Shown piece after piece: positions 58,969 to 64,000 of a DNA stretch of 64,000 nucleotides. A program made the position numbers and the translations under genes. Location: NCBI RefSeq assembly GCF_900090265.1, contig NZ_LT607752.1, positions 1,798,001-1,862,000 on the forward strand, read 5' to 3'. This DNA is from Micromonospora rifamycinica (GTDB lineage: Bacteria; Actinomycetota; Actinomycetes; Mycobacteriales; Micromonosporaceae). The notes beneath the pieces were generated by a model. That model was given only the letters and a program-made list of their open reading frames with translations. It searched no databases and was not told where the DNA came from. Positions within the stretch are counted from its first letter, which is position 1; each line of letters opens with the position of its first letter.

Positions 58969-61314
58969 ATGACACGTCCCGCTCCCGTCCGCCTCGCCGC
59001 ACCCCTCCTGGTCGTCGTCGCCCTGGTCGCCGGCCTGCTCGCCGCACCGGCACACGCCGTACCGGCCAAGAACCCGCCGCTGACCACCCCCTGGACCGCC
59101 CAGGCGCTCGCCGGCACGCCGCTGCCCGAGTACCCGCGACCGCAGATGACCCGGGCTGACTGGCTCAACCTCAACGGTGAATGGCAACTGCGCCAGTCCC
59201 CCACCGACGACGCCCCGCAGTTCGCCACCGACCTGCCCGAACGGGTCAACGTGCCGTTCCCGGTGGAGAGCGCCCTGTCCGGGGTGCAGCGCGCCGCCGG
59301 GGACAACCGCAACTACCTGTTCTACCGCCGGCTCGTGACGGTGCCCGCGAGTTGGAGCGGACGCCGGGTGCTGCTCCACTTCGGCGCGGTCGACTGGCAG
59401 ACCACCGTCTGGGTCAACGGCGTGGCGGTCGGCGGCCACACCGGCGGCTACGACGCCTTCACCTTCGACGTCACCGCGCCGTTGCGCGGCGGTGCGAACG
59501 AGATCGTGGTGAAGGTGTGGGATCCGACGGACAGCCGGCAGAACGGCAGTCTGCCGCCGATCGGCAAGCAGACCAAGCAGCCCGGCGGGATCTTCTACAC
59601 CCCGAGTTCGGGCATCTGGCAGACGGTGTGGCTGGAACCGGTGCCGACGGCCTCGATCAGCGGCGTCGACCTCACTCCCCGGCTGGCCGACGACACCCTC
59701 CGGGTCCGGGTCTCCACCCGGGGGGACGTCAGCGGCCACAGCGTGCTGGCCGAGGCGCTCGACGGCACCACCGTGGTCGGCTCGGCCACCGGCGGCTTCA
59801 CCGAGTTCGCGGTGCCCGTGCCGGCCGCCCGCCGCTGGTCGCCCGACGACCCGTTCCTCTACCACCTGCGCATCACCCTGCGTAATGCCGCCGGCAGCCA
59901 GGTCGACCGGACCACCCACTACTTCGGCATGCGGGAGATCAGCACCGGTGTGGTCAACGGTGTCCTGCGGCCCAAGCTCAACGGCCAGTTCGTCTTCCAG
60001 ACCGGCACCCTGGACCAGGGGTTCTGGCCGGACGGGCTCTACACCGCGCCCACCGACGCCGCGCTCGCCTTCGACCTGCAGAAGCACAAGGACCTCGGCT
60101 TCAACATGGTGCGCAAGCACATCAAGGTGGAACCGCAGCGCTGGTTCTACCACGCCGACCGGCTCGGTCTGCTGGTGTGGCAGGACGTTCCGTCCCTGAC
60201 CGCGCAGGACATCAACGCGACCGACGCGCAGCAGGCGCAGCTCGAGACCGAGGCCCGCGAGATCGTGAACGAGCACCGCAGCTCGCCGTCGGTCGTCACC
60301 TACACCGTCTACAACGAGGGGTGGGGGGAGCGGGCGCTGGCCGACACCCGCCGGGTCGCCCAGGCCGTCAAGGCCCAGGACCCGACCCGGCTGGTCAACG
60401 CGCACAGCGGCCACAACTGCTGCCAGTCGTTGGGGGATCCCGGTACCGGCGACATCGACGACTGGCACGTCTACCTGGGGCCGGACTCGCCGCTAACGTC
60501 GAGCAGCCGGATCGCCGTGCTCGGCGAGTTCGGCGGCCTCGGCCTGCGGGCGCCCGGCCACGAGTGGAGCCCGAACGGCAGCTTCTTCGCCTACGAGTGG
60601 CAGCCGAACTCCACCGCGCTGACCGACCGCTACGTCGGGCTGGTGCAGGGCACCCAGAACCTGATGCTCGGCAAGGGGCTGAGCGCCTCGGTCTACACCG
60701 AGATCACCGACCAGGAGGGTGAGCTGAACGGGTTCCTCACCTACGACCGGCAGGTGGTCAAGATGGACCAGGCCCGCGTGCGGGCCGCGAACCTGTCGCT
60801 CATCGCCGCGTCGAGGTCGGTCGGCAGCTCCGCGCCGGTGGCGCTGCCCCTGAACACCCGGCGCTCGTTCCAGGTGACGACCCCCGGATACACCAACCGG
60901 TTCCTGCGCCACCGGGACAGCCTCGCCTACACGGAGATCGTGGACGCGAACAGCTCGGCGGTGCTCAAGGACGACGCGACGTACACGGTCCGGGCGGGGC
61001 TGGCCGACGCTTCGTGCTACTCGTTCGAGTCGGTCAACTTCCCGGGGCAGTTCCTCCGGCACCAGGAGTCGCGGGTGCGCAACTCGCCGAACGACGGTTC
61101 GGCGCTGCTCCGGGCGGACGCCACCTGGTGCGCCCGGGTCGGGGTCAGCGGAAGCGGGGTCTCGCTGGAGTCGTACAACTTCCGTGGCAGGTACCTGCGG
61201 CACTACGACGCGGAGGTCTGGTTGAGCAACGGCACGGGCGGCGCGGCGTGGAACTCCCCCGCGCTGTGGGCCGCGGACAGCACCTGGAACGTCACCACAC
61301 CCTGGGCACCGTGA
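58969..61314 (+). CDS. Secreted GH2 glycosidase with arabinose-binding AbfB module
   Basis: 781 residues. A signal peptide (about 1-30) precedes a GH2 sugar-binding domain (WLNLNGEWQLR, LHFGAVDWQTTVWVNG), an Ig-like domain and the TIM barrel (HKDLGFNMVRKHIKVEP, YTVYNEGWGE with the acid/base Glu, and LGEFGGLG as likely nucleophile). The last 135 residues form an AbfB/CBM42 beta-trefoil with repeated RYLRHYD-like and SFESVNFPGQFLRH units. Beta-galactosidase, beta-mannosidase or beta-glucuronidase activity is possible; the binding module points to arabinose-decorated polymers. ATG 58969 has GGAG upstream. Confidence 0.9.
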   Translation: MTRPAPVRLAAPLLVVVALVAGLLAAPAHAVPAKNPPLTTPWTAQALAGTPLPEYPRPQMTRADWLNLNGEWQLRQSPTDDAPQFATDLPERVNVPFPVESALSGVQRAAGDNRNYLFYRRLVTVPASWSGRRVLLHFGAVDWQTTVWVNGVAVGGHTGGYDAFTFDVTAPLRGGANEIVVKVWDPTDSRQNGSLPPIGKQTKQPGGIFYTPSSGIWQTVWLEPVPTASISGVDLTPRLADDTLRVRVSTRGDVSGHSVLAEALDGTTVVGSATGGFTEFAVPVPAARRWSPDDPFLYHLRITLRNAAGSQVDRTTHYFGMREISTGVVNGVLRPKLNGQFVFQTGTLDQGFWPDGLYTAPTDAALAFDLQKHKDLGFNMVRKHIKVEPQRWFYHADRLGLLVWQDVPSLTAQDINATDAQQAQLETEAREIVNEHRSSPSVVTYTVYNEGWGERALADTRRVAQAVKAQDPTRLVNAHSGHNCCQSLGDPGTGDIDDWHVYLGPDSPLTSSSRIAVLGEFGGLGLRAPGHEWSPNGSFFAYEWQPNSTALTDRYVGLVQGTQNLMLGKGLSASVYTEITDQEGELNGFLTYDRQVVKMDQARVRAANLSLIAASRSVGSSAPVALPLNTRRSFQVTTPGYTNRFLRHRDSLAYTEIVDANSSAVLKDDATYTVRAGLADASCYSFESVNFPGQFLRHQESRVRNSPNDGSALLRADATWCARVGVSGSGVSLESYNFRGRYLRHYDAEVWLSNGTGGAAWNSPALWAADSTWNVTTPWAP

Positions 61315-61364
61315 CCGGGGCGGTCCGGGACGCCGGTACCGCTCGGCGTCCCGGACCGCCCCGG
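61315..61364. terminator. Bidirectional terminator, GH2 / chitosanase
   Basis: Perfect 21-bp arms with an 8-base loop occupy almost the whole gap between the two convergent genes. Confidence 0.9.
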
Positions 61365-61368
61365 CGGC

Positions 61369-62583
61369 TCAGCCGATGCGGAACTGGTCGCCGTAGACGG
61401 CGAACACCAGCGGCGTGTTCAGGTCGACGTTGCCGTTGTCGAGGAACACCCGCTGCGCCGTGTCGACACGGGAGGTGTCGGAGTGCGCCTCCTCCTTGCG
61501 CATCTCGATGACCCGCTCGTCGAGGAAGGCGTTGAGCCAGGTCCGCTCGTTGCCGCCCTGCGCCGGGGGCTTCGCCCGGGTGAGGGCGCGGCTGCGGATC
61601 TGGCGCATGCCCTCGTACCCGTGCATGACCGCCGCGTCGTAGTAGGCGAACTGGCCGAGTGCCCGGACCCCGTCGTTCTTCCCGTCGCGCACGGACGGGT
61701 TGAAGTAGACCCGGTCCCGTTCGGCCTCCTGGGCGGCCCGGAACACCGGGTCGGTGGCGGCGGTGCGCCAGTCGCGGGGGTAGTTCGGGTCCAGGCCCGC
61801 GTGCGAGGCGGTGCCGTTCACGGCGCGCAGCGCCGGCAGGTAGCCGGCCAGCACGTTGCCCGGCTTGGTGTTCGTGTACGCCTGGACCAGTTCGAGCATG
61901 TCGCCGGTGCCGGAGCAGAAACCGATGATGCCGGCGGTGTAGCCGCGGCCGTCGCCGATGTCCTCGATGTAGGAGAACTGGGCACGCCAGTCGAGCGAGG
62001 AGTTCTCGGCCGCCGAGACGAGCTGCATGGCGACGTCCTTCTTCGCCGGATCGTCCAGGTTGACGCTGGCCGGGGTGGTGGCGGTCGGGGTGGGGGTGGG
62101 GGTGCCGCCGCCGGGCAGGGTCCACTGCTGGTTGGTGGTGCCGCCGCAGGTCCAGATCTGGAGCCGGGCACCGTTGGCGGTGCTCCGGTCGGTCACGTCG
62201 AGGCACTTGCCCGAGGCGGTGTTGACCAGGGCGCCACCGCTGGCGGCGGTCCACTTCTGGGCGCCGGTGCCGTTGCAGTCGTACAGCTGGATCCTGGTGC
62301 CGTCGGCGGTCGACGCGGCGGTGACGTCGAGGCACTTGCCGAGCGCGCGGATCGAGCCGTCGCTGTTGCCCACCGTCCACGTCTGGGCCGCCGTGCCGTT
62401 GCAGTCGTAGAGCTGCACGGCGGTGCCGTTGGCCGGGTTGGCGCCGGCCACGTCGACGCACTTCCCGGCCAGGCCGGTGATCGGGCCGGCGGTCGCGGCG
62501 CTGGCCGACGGCAGGCCGTAACCGACCGCGGCGACGCCGGTCAGCAGGGTGCCCACGGCGTAGGCGACTGTTCTTCTGCGCAC
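61369..62583 (-). CDS. Secreted GH46 chitosanase with ricin-type CBM13
   Basis: 404 residues. A signal peptide (about 1-30) is followed by a beta-trefoil of three repeats, each ending in a QxW motif (QTWTV, QKWTA, QQWTL), and a Thr/Pro linker. A GH46 domain follows, opening with the typical AENSSLDWRAQFSYIEDIGDGRGYTAG that contains the catalytic Glu and Asp positions. It cuts chitosan outside the cell. The GTG start at 62583 has GAGGAG eight bases upstream; a longer frame lacks a ribosome site and would bury the signal peptide. An A/T-rich segment around 62665-62690 probably holds the promoter. Confidence 0.92.
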   Translation of the reverse strand: MRRRTVAYAVGTLLTGVAAVGYGLPSASAATAGPITGLAGKCVDVAGANPANGTAVQLYDCNGTAAQTWTVGNSDGSIRALGKCLDVTAASTADGTRIQLYDCNGTGAQKWTAASGGALVNTASGKCLDVTDRSTANGARLQIWTCGGTTNQQWTLPGGGTPTPTPTATTPASVNLDDPAKKDVAMQLVSAAENSSLDWRAQFSYIEDIGDGRGYTAGIIGFCSGTGDMLELVQAYTNTKPGNVLAGYLPALRAVNGTASHAGLDPNYPRDWRTAATDPVFRAAQEAERDRVYFNPSVRDGKNDGVRALGQFAYYDAAVMHGYEGMRQIRSRALTRAKPPAQGGNERTWLNAFLDERVIEMRKEEAHSDTSRVDTAQRVFLDNGNVDLNTPLVFAVYGDQFRIG

Positions 62584-62769
62584 CAGGGCGCTCCTCGGGG
62601 AAGGGGCGGCGGGCCGCCGGCCGGTCGGTACCCGGACGCGACGTGCGCCCCGGCGGGCACCGCGATAATCAGTAAACTGTATTAACAAATAGCAGCACCC
62701 CCATCGGCTGTCAATCGACGCCGGGCCGGTCCGCGCGCGGAGGCGACGGCGGCCCCCGGTGATCGTCCG

Positions 62770-64000
62770 CTACGGCGACGGGTAGCCGGCGACCGGGGCC
62801 TGCGCGGGCGCTCCGTCGCCGGCCGGCTGCTCCGCGCAGGTGCGGACGTACGGCCGGCCGGGGACGTGGCGGTCCCACTCGGCGCGGCTGAGGTTCCGAC
62901 CGGCCAGTTCACACGCCTGGCGTACCCAGGTACCCGGGGTGGCCCAGAGCCGGACGGTGCCGTCGTCGGCGGCGCTGGCCAGCAGCTCGCCGTCCGGGCT
63001 GAAGGCGACGGCGTTCACCTGCCTGAGGTGCGGGGTGAGCGGGTCGGCGACCGGCTCGGCGGTGGCGGTGGCCCAGAAGACGACCGACCGGTCCTCGCCG
63101 CCGGTGGCGAAGAGGCGGCCGTCCGGGCTGAACGCCGCCGCGTTGACCGCTACCTGCCCGGGCAGGCGGTGATGCCGGAACTCGGCGTCGGAGCGGCGCC
63201 AGATCCGAGCGGTATCTCGTTGCGGAAAACTCCCGGTCAGCAGCGCATCGCCGGTCGGACTGATCGCCAGGACGCTGGTGACCTCGGTGGTGAAGCCGCC
63301 CGGACCGTCGCCGCGGATCTGTCCCTGGGCGATCCGGTCACCGCTGCCGACATCCCAGAGCCGCACCTGGCCGACCTTCTCGCCCTCGGCGGCAAGCTGA
63401 CTCCCGTCGGCACGGAAGACCAGCGAGGAACCGTTGGCGCCGGGTCGCGCCGAACCCACCGGGTGGCCGGTGGTCACCTCCCACACCGCGATCTCGCCCT
63501 CCTCGGACCTGACGGCGTACCGCTCGGCGTCCGGAGCGAGTCGCACCGTCGTTCCGCTGGAGTCGGGCACGGGACGGGAGGCCAGCAGTTTCCCGGAGGG
63601 GATCTCCCACCGGTAGATCGCGCTGCTGGTCCGGCTCGTCAGCGACCGGCCGTCCGGAGCGAACACCACCTGGTGCTGCGAGTTCGCGCTGAACACCTCG
63701 TTCGGGTCCAGGACCTTCCCGTCGGGGCTCCAGGGACCGGCGACCTGCCGGCGGCTGGCCACGTCCCAGATCCGGACGCTGCCATCGAACCCGCCGGTGG
63801 CCAGCCTCGTGCCGTCCGGGCTGAAGACGACGTCGTTCACCCGGCTGGCGTCCACCGTGACGGTGGCCCCCAGCGGCTGCCGGACCGGCGAGCCCCAGAC
63901 CCGGATCTGCCGGTCCTCTCCGCCGGAGACCAGCAGCGAGCCGTCCCGGTCGACCGCCAGCGACTCGACGCCGCCCACGTGCCCGGTCAGGGTCGGTCCG
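62770..64000 (-). CDS. WD40 beta-propeller protein, C-terminal part (partial)
   Basis: At least 410 residues, open through the right edge, so the start is not in the window. Repeats of the type VNDVVFSPDGTRLATGGFDGSVRIWD and VNAVAFSPDGELLASAADDGTVRLW form most of a beta propeller. The end (WVRQACELAGRNLSRAEWDRH, then a TCAEQP motif) is the usual tail of actinobacterial WD40 proteins that carry an N-terminal STAND/NTPase or kinase domain. That domain would lie beyond the window. The function is probably signalling or conflict-related. Confidence 0.88.
   Translation of the reverse strand, partial: GPTLTGHVGGVESLAVDRDGSLLVSGGEDRQIRVWGSPVRQPLGATVTVDASRVNDVVFSPDGTRLATGGFDGSVRIWDVASRRQVAGPWSPDGKVLDPNEVFSANSQHQVVFAPDGRSLTSRTSSAIYRWEIPSGKLLASRPVPDSSGTTVRLAPDAERYAVRSEEGEIAVWEVTTGHPVGSARPGANGSSLVFRADGSQLAAEGEKVGQVRLWDVGSGDRIAQGQIRGDGPGGFTTEVTSVLAISPTGDALLTGSFPQRDTARIWRRSDAEFRHHRLPGQVAVNAAAFSPDGRLFATGGEDRSVVFWATATAEPVADPLTPHLRQVNAVAFSPDGELLASAADDGTVRLWATPGTWVRQACELAGRNLSRAEWDRHVPGRPYVRTCAEQPAGDGAPAQAPVAGYPSP

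Overview
The window is high-GC DNA with GTG and TTG starts, tightly overlapping genes, LAL/SARP-era style antibiotic genes and secreted CBM-bearing glycosidases. It reads as an actinomycete chromosome, most plausibly Micromonosporaceae; the exact taxon cannot be fixed from sequence alone.

Positions 1 to about 36.5 kb form the right-hand part of a glycosylated macrolide biosynthetic gene cluster. It holds the start of the modular type I PKS (loading AT-ACP, KS1, AT1, running off the left edge), two P450s, a membrane O-acyltransferase, a flavin-dependent phenolic halogenase, a LAL-type LuxR regulator and a MycE/TylE-like sugar O-methyltransferase. It also holds an extender-unit cassette (acyl-CoA carboxylase beta, crotonyl-CoA carboxylase/reductase, 3-hydroxyacyl-CoA dehydrogenase), a HelD-like RNA-polymerase-remodelling ATPase coupled to an MFS exporter, and two GDP-mannose 4,6-dehydratases. 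Two related glycosyltransferases, an orsellinate-type iterative PKS with a degenerate KR, a KASIII-like acyltransferase, a type II thioesterase and a NovU-type sugar C-methyltransferase complete the set. Together these predict an 18-membered fidaxomicin/tiacumicin/lipiarmycin-type product: a macrolactone with an ethylmalonyl unit, hydroxylated twice, carrying a 2-O-methyl-rhamnose esterified with a chlorinated orsellinate homologue and a C-methylated 6-deoxyhexose bearing a short acyl ester. That product class inhibits RNA polymerase, so the HelD gene is the natural self-resistance candidate.

The cluster promoters share a conspicuous ACCCCTA / TAGGGGT motif, seen in at least seven intergenic regions and proposed here as the operator of the cluster LAL regulator. 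A short decayed dehydratase fragment lies between one such promoter and the C-methyltransferase.

From 36.5 to 40.7 kb there is a small redox/detoxification group (cupin, quinone oxidoreductase, MmyB-type regulator, alpha/beta hydrolase, PfpI) with a 31-bp tandem repeat. From 40.7 to 50.2 kb there is a complete carbohydrate/polyol-type ABC importer operon with two ATPases, followed by an aldehyde dehydrogenase and an iron-type alcohol dehydrogenase, with a divergent GntR regulator. From 50.2 to 52.7 kb there is a DinB/maleylpyruvate-isomerase-like protein, a hydrolase and a MarR regulator with matching operators.

From 53 to 63 kb there is a subtilase-like secreted protein that has lost all three catalytic residues, a second phenolic-type halogenase far from the cluster, and secreted GH28-like, GH2 and GH46 enzymes with carbohydrate-binding modules. 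The window ends inside a WD40 repeat protein. Strong hairpin terminators separate most convergent pairs.
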